This document shows positions 28,101 through 34,298 of a DNA stretch of 35,566 nt, piece by piece; position 1 is the stretch's first letter; the number at the start of each line of letters is the position of its first letter. Where the stretch lies: positions 1 to 35,566 of the forward strand of contig ONJG01000044.1 in assembly GCA_900318105.1 (NCBI GenBank), in the 5' to 3' direction. The position numbers were made by a program, and so were the translations under genes. Under the pieces are notes generated by a model. The model did not search any database and had not been told where the DNA came from. It was given only the letters and a program-made list of their open reading frames with translations. The stretch is from an uncultured Eubacteriales bacterium (GTDB taxonomy: Bacteria; Bacillota; Clostridia; Peptostreptococcales; Anaerovoracaceae).

Positions 28101-28297
28101 TTGAGTATCTGCATGAGCAGGGAGACGGCGGTGAAATCACGCTGGTGGCTCAGTGGGTCAAGGCAGACGCAGAAGATGCCGACGGCTCGGAGGGAGCCGC
28201 TACGGGCGACGATGCAGATCTTTATGTGTGGATATGCATTATGGGAGCAGCGCTTGCAGCGACATTTGTCTTTATCGTGAGGCGCAGAAGAGCATAA
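22181..28297 (+). CDS. Giant mosaic surface adhesin with Cna-B, CshA-type and mucin-binding-type repeats
   Basis: A 2038-residue secreted protein. Residues 1-41 are a signal peptide (basic N-terminus, hydrophobic core, AYA before the likely cut). After a unique N-terminal region comes a repeat-like segment near 650-760, then Cna-B-like segments at about 1040-1245 and 1246-1402. CshA-type fibril repeats lie at about 1440-1507 and 1640-1716, each ending TYTPHI. Each is followed by a Mub-B2-like mucin-binding repeat (about 1513-1602 and 1725-1817). An InlB/Flg_new-like repeat (YTIKYDPNGG) lies at about 1905-1992. The C-terminus has a membrane segment and RRRRA, but ATGDD replaces a classical LPxTG. 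Many arginines are CGT/CGC, whereas neighbouring genes mostly use AGA/AGG, which suggests transfer. Likely role: attachment to host mucus or other cells. Confidence 0.85.
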   Translation: MGKNNRAKRTISRSLSVMLAFFMVATAVLTGIGGVTEEAYAKAAGDKNKQACDNCKMVLKGDAPSMPDYSSYVMGKNPEEEAGRPILNDQKAGLSYGNNGYSTTPLTYETVIPGAVYRGGNAKSGKQKTNDSDPDIYFDEDPNDFANVLPYGNTYIDTKKLNWDADNDFTIEIAQGAPFKWIAGANYSGLTDSTKEFAVVMDPLGDGSGLADDVAPIIAYVGPVKGYLGNTPEDWRGDSKPAPADGQKNIIDASSLGLEYLYRITYRDAATLKDGTKGNLVITATRVEIETTATQDNAVITLQLANELNLGAHLKKKNGDYINTQEYVAKTADEMRESLQGTGLSGNGWIVDKHTLAATGVIIDLDIKVTDSEDNPVKGSISYAAKDMDIENFQSQWGRSIAGEDKYMFNEALTIVDGSLSYAVTPYYDHAHETTRATGWIPVRPGSDEVRTSPLHITKTGSGSHANGVRFSGVGNVMLRDKNESFKDALANWSGASVTLASEIRTALGNHSRNADTTAKLDLDSYTISDNFKKQLQGKIKDENNNIVPWKQMTNKQIFDYLGDGSFGDRRGDRGTFDTGFAVLMDASGFKLQWSGSMHNAGNIGTNLFDDSIYTYVEQTHGTGGGIYFETYDIAGDCKVNRAEGTVTMGKGTDATVTVVPEDGYRIDTIKIGAKALGNPKTFTPIYDDSGAVTKIKDSTGIEHALTDGKVAITDDPYGSITFEANAGGSIDVTLPNMDDPRHIHADFTADYYFYKVWKSKTQAPTSLKLTATPYAYKFKEVTIDNTKYTITGNTFTGGGKSYELKNNALEIGEAPDITVYYLEGNDLVSYTYDDPNDPDSRRVDERYTIRLEYEKNGEPVTFEVVKADADNADETNVIAETDADGYPVWKIRYPAAGYKTKSGKEWSALPIETKPSAHNINHVERNYWFVTEDAPGWALVEYDNSKAEAPGVIDTAKNHKGFDPDAVGEVYKVGFSGPLSAWALASTKDVDNSGEVIKDAASSNHAYMSVFSDHDKAITKHNDTWGGKIVNIPLVVVNAEKTWDDFSNAFNTRQDVWFHIDATIGGTKTKDVLPPQKLAATESGNVQTKTWGNKKGYGDDYLSEYAETDVNYSKVKVVGTTSDLPKDIYYARSESNPHMYVPMEPDGYNEVGGVQVPKYKSAKEGDTYYVNELSEVDGNGKSITYTLRETDAEGNELDKSDASKYLVGYESEVSDVKKDDEQATLDEVKVVSYTGKVKNTLETVDFEVTKIWKENGATGAERTHSSDEDFDRDVTKLKENYTLKENGKVLADTDALKLQPKTVAPYVPASGDDPASGILETKKGADGTEIVFKWHNIPKYVGDKDSEGKPIVRKAIYSVTETALNGYNAPAYDNAATDAESKSGEKAAAYNKGKVTNEVTPPEGTPKQTWGEKDQPQSVSGKDMFKVTTETDIEGGSNVIKEVKLIDPKTGNSVNSVTVPEGIYTVDADGKITFTPVTGFVGNPTPVGVRGTDANGLSADTTYTPHICDTETTVKRTIVYEYSNGAPVLDGEGNPKTVIQTVTFKGIVNPDTGEITYPGNPTETFPEVQSGDIDGYTVDRPKVEDETVRPRDKDLFEKVIYSPLGVSATPDRTYGLPNKPQNGALPFKMETETYTDGTPNELTIKLVDPTTGKEVDGKSVPAVDDEGNTVGTYTLNDDGTVTYTPSKDYVGNPRPLEVTGTDKFGTKARTTYTPHIVDPVIEDEASRNITYTYLTEDGKEASATITQKVTMKRHAKRVDPETGEVLEWAPWEPAEFPAVPNPGHVDEKTWTANKSAQAATVTEPGPAEDVHVVYTKEPYTVIYHNGDHGKSDGKGDQKGEDYNNAVTGGNGVTPAKGWHFTGKYTYVIKDKTGKVIETGETDDPKSVKITGNVEFTPIYAPNKYTIKYDPNGGKGKMGDQKFTGEDDAATSKANKFTRKGYEFIGFKAKLPDGTYLKDANGNDLIFKNPDDFIEYLHEQGDGGEITLVAQWVKADAEDADGSEGAATGDDADLYVWICIMGAALAATFVFIVRRRRA

Positions 28298-28312
28298 CAT
28301 GAGCTGATTTCA

Positions 28313-28352
28313 GGCTGCGGATCAATATGGTCCGCAGCCGGTTTTTACTTTT
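28313..28352 (+). terminator. Terminator after the adhesin
   Basis: An 11-bp stem, GGCTGCGGATC (28313-28323) with GGTCCGCAGCC (28329-28339), has one G-U pair and a 5-base loop, followed by GGTTTTTACTTTTTT. Confidence 0.88.
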
Positions 28353-28387
28353 TTATTAATAATATGGTGCAGTGTGCAGCTCTTTTA

Positions 28388-28393
28388 TATAAT
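28388..28393 (+). promoter_or_regulatory. -10 box of the tdh-kbl operon
   Basis: A perfect TATAAT at 28388-28393 lies 27 bases before the tdh ATG. No clear -35 box is seen at 17 or 18 bases. Confidence 0.45.
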
Positions 28394-28420
28394 TGAAAGA
28401 GACGAAAAAGGAGGTGTCAC

Positions 28421-29485
28421 ATGTCAGAAAGCAATGCTGAGCTGATGTGGGCTCTTATCAAGGAGAGACCGGAGAGGGGCCTTTGGATGAGGCAGGTTCC
28501 GGTTCCCGAGGTCGGACCGAATGATGTCAAGATAAAGATACACAAGACGGCCATCTGCGGCACGGATGTCCATATATATGAATGGAACAAATGGGCCGAG
28601 GAGACCATTCCGGTGGGCATGACAGTGGGCCACGAATATGTCGGAGAGATATGCGAGATCGGTTCTGCTGTACGCGGCTACAAGATCGGAGATCTCGTCT
28701 CCGGAGAGGGGCATATCACATGCGGCAAATGCAGGAATTGTCAGGAGGGCAGAAAGGAGTTCTGCAAGAATGCCAAGGGAGTCGGTGTGAACAGGCCGGG
28801 TGCATTTGCCGAGTACCTCGTGATACCCGCGCGCAATGTGTGGCCCTGCAATCCGAACATCGAGGAAGAACTTTACGCCATATTCGACCCATTCGGCAAC
28901 GCCACGCACACGGCGCTTTCATTTGAATGCCTGGGAGAGGACGTGCTGATTGCAGGCGCCGGCCCGATAGGTGCCATGGCGGCATCGATAGTGAATTTTG
29001 CGGGCGCGAGGAATATTGTGGTGACGGACTTCAATGACTATCGCCTGGACCTGGCTCTTAAGATGGGAGCTACCAGGACCGTCAACCTCGCAAACGAAAC
29101 ACTTGATGATGTCATGGAAGAGCTCGGAATGACGGAGGGCTTTGACATAGGCCTTGAGATGTCCGGAAGCGAGGCCGCTCTGAACGACATGATACACAGG
29201 ATGGTAAACGGAGGGAAGATTGCCCTGCTAGGATTGCAGGACAGCTCTGCTAACGTGGATCTTGAGAGGGTCATATTCAACGGCATCACCATGAAGGGGA
29301 TATACGGCCGCAAGGTCTGGAATACCTGGATCAAGATGACCATGATGCTGCAGGCGGGGCTTGATATAAAGAAGATCATCACTCACAGGATAGACGTGAG
29401 GGATTTCGAAGAGGGCTTTGAGACCATGATATCCGGACAGTCGGGTAAGATTGTCATGGACTGGTCGCATGTGAATGAACAGTAG
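28421..29485 (+). CDS. tdh: L-threonine 3-dehydrogenase
   Basis: A 354-residue zinc-dependent medium-chain dehydrogenase oxidising L-threonine to 2-amino-3-ketobutyrate with NAD. Catalytic zinc ligands are Cys46 ([12 protein letters not shown]), His71 and Glu72 (GHEYVG). Structural zinc cysteines are 101, 104, 107 and 115. The NAD-binding Rossmann motif is [14 protein letters not shown] (from about 179). The DVHIYEW signature separates Tdh from other alcohol dehydrogenases. AGGAGG precedes the ATG. kbl follows 10 bases after the stop, and together they split threonine into glycine and acetyl-CoA. Confidence 0.95.
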   Translation: MSESNAELMWALIKERPERGLWMRQVPVPEVGPNDVKIKIHKTAICGTDVHIYEWNKWAEETIPVGMTVGHEYVGEICEIGSAVRGYKIGDLVSGEGHITCGKCRNCQEGRKEFCKNAKGVGVNRPGAFAEYLVIPARNVWPCNPNIEEELYAIFDPFGNATHTALSFECLGEDVLIAGAGPIGAMAASIVNFAGARNIVVTDFNDYRLDLALKMGATRTVNLANETLDDVMEELGMTEGFDIGLEMSGSEAALNDMIHRMVNGGKIALLGLQDSSANVDLERVIFNGITMKGIYGRKVWNTWIKMTMMLQAGLDIKKIITHRIDVRDFEEGFETMISGQSGKIVMDWSHVNEQ

Positions 29486-29495
29486 GGAGGAAGAA

Positions 29496-30695
29496 ATGAA
29501 CCGCAAAGAAATACTCGCAGGGTATAAAGGGATCGTGGATGAGATAAGAGATGCAGGGCTGTTCAAAGGAGAAGCACCGCTGGTCTCACCTCAGGGATCT
29601 CATGTGGTGCTCGATGACGGGCGCGAGATGCTGTGCATGTGTGCCAACAACTACCTCGGGCTCGGAGATAACAAGAGGATAATCGAGGCTGCAAAGAGAA
29701 CTTATGATGAGAGGGGGTACGGAGTTGCCTCAGTCAGGTTCATATGCGGAACCCAGGACATTCACAAGCAGCTCGAGAAAAAGATAAGCGAGTTCCTCGG
29801 AACAGAGGATACCATTCTATATTCATCATGCTTTGATGCAAACGGCGGACTGTTCGAGACCCTGCTTACAGATGAAGATGCGGTCATAAGCGACGAGCTG
29901 AATCACGCATCCATAATAGACGGAGTCAGGCTCTGCAAAGCCAAAAGATACAGGTACAAGAATAACGATATGGCAGACCTTGAGGAAAAACTTAAAGAGG
30001 CTGATGCAGCAGGTGCGCGCATTAAACTGATTGCGACAGACGGTGTGTTCTCCATGGATGGCATCATATGCAACCTCAAAGGAGTATGCGATCTGGCGGA
30101 CAAATATGAAGCGCTCGTCATGGTCGATGACAGCCATGCGGTCGGTTTTGTCGGCGCAAAAGGCCGCGGAACTCCGGAATACAACGGAGTCGAGGGCAGA
30201 GTTGACATCATCACAGGAACTCTCGGAAAAGCCCTCGGAGGAGCATCCGGCGGATATACATCCGGAAGAAAGGAGATTATCGATCTCCTCCGCCAGAGGA
30301 GCCGCCCGTATCTTTTCTCAAATTCCGTCGCGCCCGCAATAGTCGGAGCGAGCCTTGAGATGCTGGACATGCTCGAAGAGAGCACTGAGCTTCGCGACCA
30401 CCTCGAAGAGATAACCGCATATTATAGGAAGAAACTCGTAGATAACGGCTTTGACATCATCGAGGGCACGCACCCTTGCGTACCAGTCATGCTCTATGAT
30501 GAGAAGATGACGGCTGAGTTTGCCCGACGCATGATGGATAAAGGCATCTATGTTGTTGCATTCTCGTACCCCGTGGTGCCGAAGGGCAAGGCCAGGATAA
30601 GGACACAGGTCTGCGCGAGCCATACAAAGGAGGACATCGACAGAGCCGTCCAAGCTTTCATCGAGGTAAGGGATGAGATGCAGAGCGAGAAATAA
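29496..30695 (+). CDS. kbl: Glycine C-acetyltransferase (2-amino-3-ketobutyrate CoA ligase)
   Basis: A 399-residue PLP enzyme of the alpha-oxoamine synthase family. The PLP lysine is Lys245 in [13 protein letters not shown]. Other conserved residues are His139 in LNHASIIDG and Asp211 in VDDSHAVG. It converts 2-amino-3-ketobutyrate plus CoA to glycine and acetyl-CoA. The start at 29496 has GGGAGG five bases upstream; an in-frame ATG at 29475 overlaps tdh and is less likely. It is co-transcribed with tdh. Confidence 0.95.
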   Translation: MNRKEILAGYKGIVDEIRDAGLFKGEAPLVSPQGSHVVLDDGREMLCMCANNYLGLGDNKRIIEAAKRTYDERGYGVASVRFICGTQDIHKQLEKKISEFLGTEDTILYSSCFDANGGLFETLLTDEDAVISDELNHASIIDGVRLCKAKRYRYKNNDMADLEEKLKEADAAGARIKLIATDGVFSMDGIICNLKGVCDLADKYEALVMVDDSHAVGFVGAKGRGTPEYNGVEGRVDIITGTLGKALGGASGGYTSGRKEIIDLLRQRSRPYLFSNSVAPAIVGASLEMLDMLEESTELRDHLEEITAYYRKKLVDNGFDIIEGTHPCVPVMLYDEKMTAEFARRMMDKGIYVVAFSYPVVPKGKARIRTQVCASHTKEDIDRAVQAFIEVRDEMQSEK

Positions 30696-30709
30696 TACGC
30701 GAAAAGGTG

Positions 30710-30715
30710 TATAAT
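30710..30715 (+). promoter_or_regulatory. -10 box of the ATP-grasp / esterase operon
   Basis: A perfect TATAAT at 30710-30715 has a poor -35 region. Transcription would start near 30722, at the first base of the structured leader. Confidence 0.5.
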
Positions 30716-30721
30716 TACATA

Positions 30722-30820
30722 CAGCGAAAACAAAAAGCGCGCAAGCGCTTTTTTCGCTGGCAGACCATCTGCAGTCGCGCTCGACCGCATGAGGTCGCTG
30801 CAAAACATTCAAAGCGAAAA
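30722..30820 (+). promoter_or_regulatory. Structured 5' leader with alternative pairings
   Basis: The first hairpin is AAAAAGCGC (30732-30740), GCAA loop, GCGCTTTTTT (30745-30754), which looks like an intrinsic terminator. The segment TTTTCGCT (30751-30758) can pair with AGCGAAAA at 30723-30730 or with an identical AGCGAAAA at 30813-30820. Between them lie a hairpin, GCAGA/TCTGC (30760-30772), and a second one, CGACC/GGTCG (30782-30797). The second can be extended by GCAG (30771-30774) with CTGC (30798-30801), using bases shared with the first. Mutually exclusive pairings suggest an attenuator or riboswitch-like element. No known riboswitch consensus was recognised. Confidence 0.55.
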
Positions 30821-30848
30821 GATTATTAAAGGAAAGAGGTAGGGACAA

Positions 30849-32042
30849 ATGAATTTTATTTTCAGATCGCCATATTTTCCGAGGGTGTACTGGCAGTTTT
30901 GCGACCGTCTGAAAGGGCGCGGCGTCAATGTGCTGGGCATAGGTGATGCCCCGTACGACACGCTGGATGATTCACTCAAGAATGCAATGACGGAATACTA
31001 CCATGTGGACTCCATGGAGGACTACGACCAGGTTTACCGTGCGGTTGCATTTTTTGCATTTAAATACGGAAAGATAGACTGGATCGAATCAAACAACGAG
31101 TACTGGCTCGAGCAGGATGCCATGATACGCGAGGATTTCAATATCAGGACGGGAGTGCATCCGGATCTGCTCAGGTCATGGAAGCACAAATCCGGCATGA
31201 AGCCATATTACGAGAAGGCAGGCATACCGACGGCCAGATGCCACAAGGTGGGAAACAAGGCCGATGCCCTGAGGTTTCTCATCGAGATAGGAGGCTATCC
31301 CGCATTCGTAAAGCCGGATAACGGAGTAGGTGCTGCGGACTCGTGGAAGATAGAGAATGACGAAGACCTGGATGCCTTCTTTGCGAACAAACCGGATGTG
31401 CCGTATCTTATGGAGGAGTTCATAGAGGGTAACATCTACTCGTATGATGCTATCTGCGATTCCGAGGGCAATCCTCTGTTTGAATCATCAAACTGGTTTC
31501 CGCCGTCGATTGCTGACATAGTGGGCGGAGGCCCTGACCTCGCATATTATGTGATGGCGGAGGTGCCGGATCAGCTCAGGGAGCTCGGCAGAAGGGCGAT
31601 TAAAGCATTCGGTGTAAAAAGCAGATTCGTGCATTTTGAATTCTTCAAACTGGATAAAGCGCGGCCGAATCTCGGAGAGGCCGGAGACTTCGTAGGACTT
31701 GAGGTAAATATGAGGCCTGCGGGCGGCTACACACCGGACATGATGAACTACGCGCACTCTACGGATGTGTATGAGATATATGCGGAAATGGTGACGGATG
31801 ATAAAAGGCTCACTCCGGACAGCGGAGATCATCACGTATGCGTATATGCGAGCAGAAAGGACGGCCGCGAGTACGTACATAGCCATGAGGAGATAATGGA
31901 GCGTTACGGAGATAAGATGGCTATGTGCGAGAGGATGCCGGACATCCTCTCCGGCGCCATGGGCAACCAGATGTATACGGCCCATGCGGCGGACGACGCG
32001 GCCGCGCATGAATTCATAGCTTTTGTACATGAGCGTAGATAA
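30849..32042 (+). CDS. ATP-grasp domain carboxylate-amine ligase-like protein
   Basis: A 397-residue cytoplasmic protein. The ATP-grasp fold covers about residues 110-310. Lys155 in FVKPDNGVGAADSW is a nucleotide-binding lysine in the glycine-rich loop, EEFIEGN (189-195) is the hinge region, Glu264 sits in HFEFFKL, and Glu285 and Asn287 (LEVNMRPAGGY) are metal ligands. ATP-grasp enzymes join a carboxylate to an amine or thiol via an acylphosphate. The substrate is unknown. The esterase gene follows about 40 bases later. AAAGAGGTAGGG precedes the ATG. Confidence 0.83.
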   Translation: MNFIFRSPYFPRVYWQFCDRLKGRGVNVLGIGDAPYDTLDDSLKNAMTEYYHVDSMEDYDQVYRAVAFFAFKYGKIDWIESNNEYWLEQDAMIREDFNIRTGVHPDLLRSWKHKSGMKPYYEKAGIPTARCHKVGNKADALRFLIEIGGYPAFVKPDNGVGAADSWKIENDEDLDAFFANKPDVPYLMEEFIEGNIYSYDAICDSEGNPLFESSNWFPPSIADIVGGGPDLAYYVMAEVPDQLRELGRRAIKAFGVKSRFVHFEFFKLDKARPNLGEAGDFVGLEVNMRPAGGYTPDMMNYAHSTDVYEIYAEMVTDDKRLTPDSGDHHVCVYASRKDGREYVHSHEEIMERYGDKMAMCERMPDILSGAMGNQMYTAHAADDAAAHEFIAFVHERR

Positions 32043-32070
32043 GATCCTTCGCTACGCTCAGGATGACAGA
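32041..32070. repeat. Short palindromic interspersed repeat between the ATP-grasp and esterase genes
   Basis: The reverse strand reads TGTCATCCTGAGCG followed by TAGCGAAGGATC, a short motif I recognise as recurring in many bacterial genomes. Its arms ATCCT (32044-32048) and AGGAT (32060-32064) form an inverted repeat. Read in frame it gives the peptide ILRYAQDD, a common spurious translation. It fills the gap between two genes of one operon. Confidence 0.6.
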
Positions 32071-32082
32071 AAGGATATTATA

Positions 32083-32820
32083 ATGAACGATTATTACCAT
32101 AAAGAATACAGCGAGATACTCGGAAGGGATATGGAGCATGCGGTGTTCGGGGATGCGGGCGGACTTTTAGTCGCATTCGGACCGCAGAATGGACATACAT
32201 ATGACTTCCGCAATTTCGGAATGATAGATTCCATAGCCCCGTGGATAGAGGCAGGAAAGCTCAGAGTACTCTGCGTGGACAGTATAGATGAAGAGACATG
32301 GTCCAACGAGGGCGGAGATCCGAGATGGAGGCTCGAGCAGCAGGAGAGATGGTTCCACTACGTGACGGATGAACTGATGCCGAAATATCTTCGTGAGGGC
32401 GAACGCGCAATCACGACGGGCTGCAGCATGGGAGCGACGCATGCGGCGAACTTCTTCTTCAGAAGGCCGGACATATTCTGCGGGATGATAGCCCTGAGCG
32501 GTCTGTATGACACATCATATTTCTTCCATGATTACCATGACGACCTGACATATGCGAATTCGCCTATAGAATTCTTAAAGGGCATGCCGGAAGACCACCC
32601 GTGGATGGACTGGTATGAAAAGAGTGCCATCATATTCTGCTCGGGGCAGGGAGCCTGGGAGGATGAGATGAGAGAGGACCTCAACGAGCTGCATGTGGTG
32701 CTGGAGGAAAAGGGCATCACACACTGGGCGGATTACTGGGGCTATGATGTGAACCACGACTGGCCCTGGTGGCAGAAACAGTTGCCGTACTTCGTAAGCC
32801 ATATACTCGGGGACGCTTAA
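32083..32820 (+). CDS. Alpha/beta-hydrolase esterase of the COG4947 type
   Basis: A 245-residue protein. The nucleophile elbow is GCSMG (113-117) with Ser115, and a candidate catalytic histidine is His225 in NHDWPWW. Conserved blocks include HAVFGDAGGLLVAFGPQNG, LRVLCVDSIDEETW, TTGCSMGATHAANFFFRRPD and THWADYWGYDVNHDWPWW, which I recall as the COG4947 esterase group. The start at 32083 (AAAGGA upstream) is preferred over an ATG at 32029, because the extra residues come from the short repeat at 32041-32070. The substrate is unknown. Pairing with the ATP-grasp gene suggests one makes and the other cuts the same kind of bond. Confidence 0.82.
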   Translation: MNDYYHKEYSEILGRDMEHAVFGDAGGLLVAFGPQNGHTYDFRNFGMIDSIAPWIEAGKLRVLCVDSIDEETWSNEGGDPRWRLEQQERWFHYVTDELMPKYLREGERAITTGCSMGATHAANFFFRRPDIFCGMIALSGLYDTSYFFHDYHDDLTYANSPIEFLKGMPEDHPWMDWYEKSAIIFCSGQGAWEDEMREDLNELHVVLEEKGITHWADYWGYDVNHDWPWWQKQLPYFVSHILGDA

Positions 32821-32848
32821 CCGAGAGCATAAAAAGGAGTTTTTGGAT

Positions 32849-32895
32849 AAAACCTACATAATTCGCGATATACCTCGCGATTATGTAGGTTTTTT
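32849..32895 (+). terminator. Terminator-like long hairpin after the esterase gene
   Basis: AAAACCTACATAAT pairs with TTATGTAGGTTTT with one bulge. The stem continues inward as TCGCGA (32863-32868) with TCGCGA (32875-32880), around a TATACC loop. Six Ts end it (32890-32895). Confidence 0.85.
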
Positions 32896-33035
32896 GATAA
32901 TCTCATATTCATTTTTGGCAAATAAAGGGTCGAAACTGCAAAAAACAGGGTATATATACATCGCGATGTATAAATATTTTGTTTTTCATTTTTTAACCTA
33001 CATAATTCTGCTTGTTTAAGCAAAAAATGTAGGTT
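32851..33035. repeat. Two 41-bp palindromes with identical arms, and an 18-bp palindrome between them
   Basis: Each unit is AACCTACAT, 23 bases, then ATGTAGGTT: 32851-32891 and 32995-33035. Between them, 32955-32972 is a perfect 18-bp palindrome centred on TCGCGA. The first unit doubles as the terminator described separately. The second is preceded by Ts and followed by GACTC, so it does not look like a terminator. The gap from 32821 to 33203 also contains the hrcA promoter and CIRCE; I see nothing else there. Confidence 0.8.
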
Positions 33036-33105
33036 GACTCAAAAAACTCATATTTGGGATAAGTATTGGCGTAGCTGGTGGGAGACTTCGATGTATAAAA
33101 AGGTA

Positions 33106-33134
33106 TTGACACGGGGTCGTATAGCGAGTATATT
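33106..33134 (+). promoter_or_regulatory. Promoter of the hrcA-grpE-dnaK operon
   Basis: A consensus TTGACA (33106-33111) and TATATT (33129-33134) are separated by 17 bases. The CIRCE element begins 12 bases downstream of the -10 box, around the expected start point. Confidence 0.88.
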
Positions 33135-33145
33135 GTGTATTGGAA

Positions 33146-33172
33146 TTAGCACTCTAACTTGACGAGTGCTAA
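33146..33172. promoter_or_regulatory. CIRCE operator upstream of hrcA
   Basis: TTAGCACTC (33146-33154), nine bases, then GAGTGCTAA (33164-33172): a perfect CIRCE. It gives autoregulation of the operon by HrcA and is the same element as at hsp20. Confidence 0.96.
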
Positions 33173-33203
33173 CAAACAAGAAACTAAAACAGGGAGGATG
33201 GAC

Positions 33204-34262
33204 ATGGATCTGAGCGAAAGACAATTACAGATACTGCAGGCGATAATCACAGACTATGTGGAGAACGCCGAGCCGGTCGGTTCGCGCTCTATCGCCAAGA
33301 AATACGATCTCGGTGTCAGCCCTGCGACCATAAGAAACGAGATGTCGGACCTTGAGGACATGGGTTATCTGACCCATCCTCACACATCGGCAGGAAGGGT
33401 TCCGTCGGATAAGGCATACAGGCTGTATGTAAACAATCTGATGAAGAGAAAGAACCTCTCCGCAAAGGATAAAAGGCTCATCAATGAGAGACTTGCCGCA
33501 AGCCGCGACGAGTTCGACAGGACCATAAGACATGCTGCAGAGCTGCTGTCTGAGATAACAAACCTCGCGTCGTTTGCCATGACGCCGGCCACAAATGAAG
33601 AGACCATAAGTTTCATCAGGCTGATGCCGGTCGATGAGAGAACGGTAATCCTCATGATAGTAGGCGAGAGCGGAAATGTTACAAACACGACTCTCAGGCT
33701 GCAGGTTCCGTACACTCAGGAGTCGCTGGATATTCTCAGCAAGAACATGACGGTGAACTACAAGGGCCGCACGCTGGATGACGCGCTCAAAAGCGACATC
33801 ATCGAGGATGTGGGAACGGACATAGAGGCCATGAGCGCACTCCGGGGCAACGTAATGCCGAGCTTCATCAGGACGCTCGAGGACATGCTCAACGTAAATC
33901 TGTACATGGAGGGCATGACGAATATATTCAATCTGCCTGAGTACTCGAGCATAGACAGGGCGCGTGACTTCATGGAGCTATTCGCCCAGAAGGACTGGTT
34001 CACACAGAAGATGCTCGCAAGGGACGACGGCGTCGTGGTCACCATAGGTGAGGAAAATGATTCCTTAAAGGACTGCACGCTGATCACTGCGACCTACCAT
34101 GTGGACGGCAAACTCGTCGGAAAGATCGGAGTCATAGGACCTACGAGGATGAAATATGACGAGGTTACCTCGATAATGGAATATCTGACCAACAACCTGA
34201 GCGAGACATTCAAACTCACGGACGGAAGCGAAGCAGAGAGTAAAGAACAGGGCAAGGACTGA
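33204..34262 (+). CDS. hrcA: Heat-inducible transcription repressor HrcA
   Basis: A 352-residue repressor that binds CIRCE; its folding depends on GroEL in characterised species. The N-terminal winged-helix domain includes LSERQLQILQAIITDYVENAEPVGS and IRNEMSDLEDMGYLTHPHTSAGR(VPS), highly typical of HrcA. The start at 33204 is chosen because GGGAGG lies six bases upstream. The frame is open back to a TTG at 33159, but that lies inside the CIRCE site. It is followed by grpE and dnaK. Targets visible here are its own operon and hsp20. Confidence 0.96.
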   Translation: MDLSERQLQILQAIITDYVENAEPVGSRSIAKKYDLGVSPATIRNEMSDLEDMGYLTHPHTSAGRVPSDKAYRLYVNNLMKRKNLSAKDKRLINERLAASRDEFDRTIRHAAELLSEITNLASFAMTPATNEETISFIRLMPVDERTVILMIVGESGNVTNTTLRLQVPYTQESLDILSKNMTVNYKGRTLDDALKSDIIEDVGTDIEAMSALRGNVMPSFIRTLEDMLNVNLYMEGMTNIFNLPEYSSIDRARDFMELFAQKDWFTQKMLARDDGVVVTIGEENDSLKDCTLITATYHVDGKLVGKIGVIGPTRMKYDEVTSIMEYLTNNLSETFKLTDGSEAESKEQGKD

Positions 34263-34298
34263 GAACATAAATACAGACTGAAAGGATAAAAAAGACTG

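Noticed and set aside
33159..33203. Upstream TTG start for hrcA
   Set aside because: It lies within the CIRCE operator and has no ribosome binding site. The ATG at 33204 has GGGAGG at proper spacing and gives a normal HrcA N-terminus.
32821..33203. Insertion sequence with inverted ends in the gap before hrcA
   Set aside because: No transposase frame fits in the gap; the repeats are short palindromes rather than terminal repeats around a gene.
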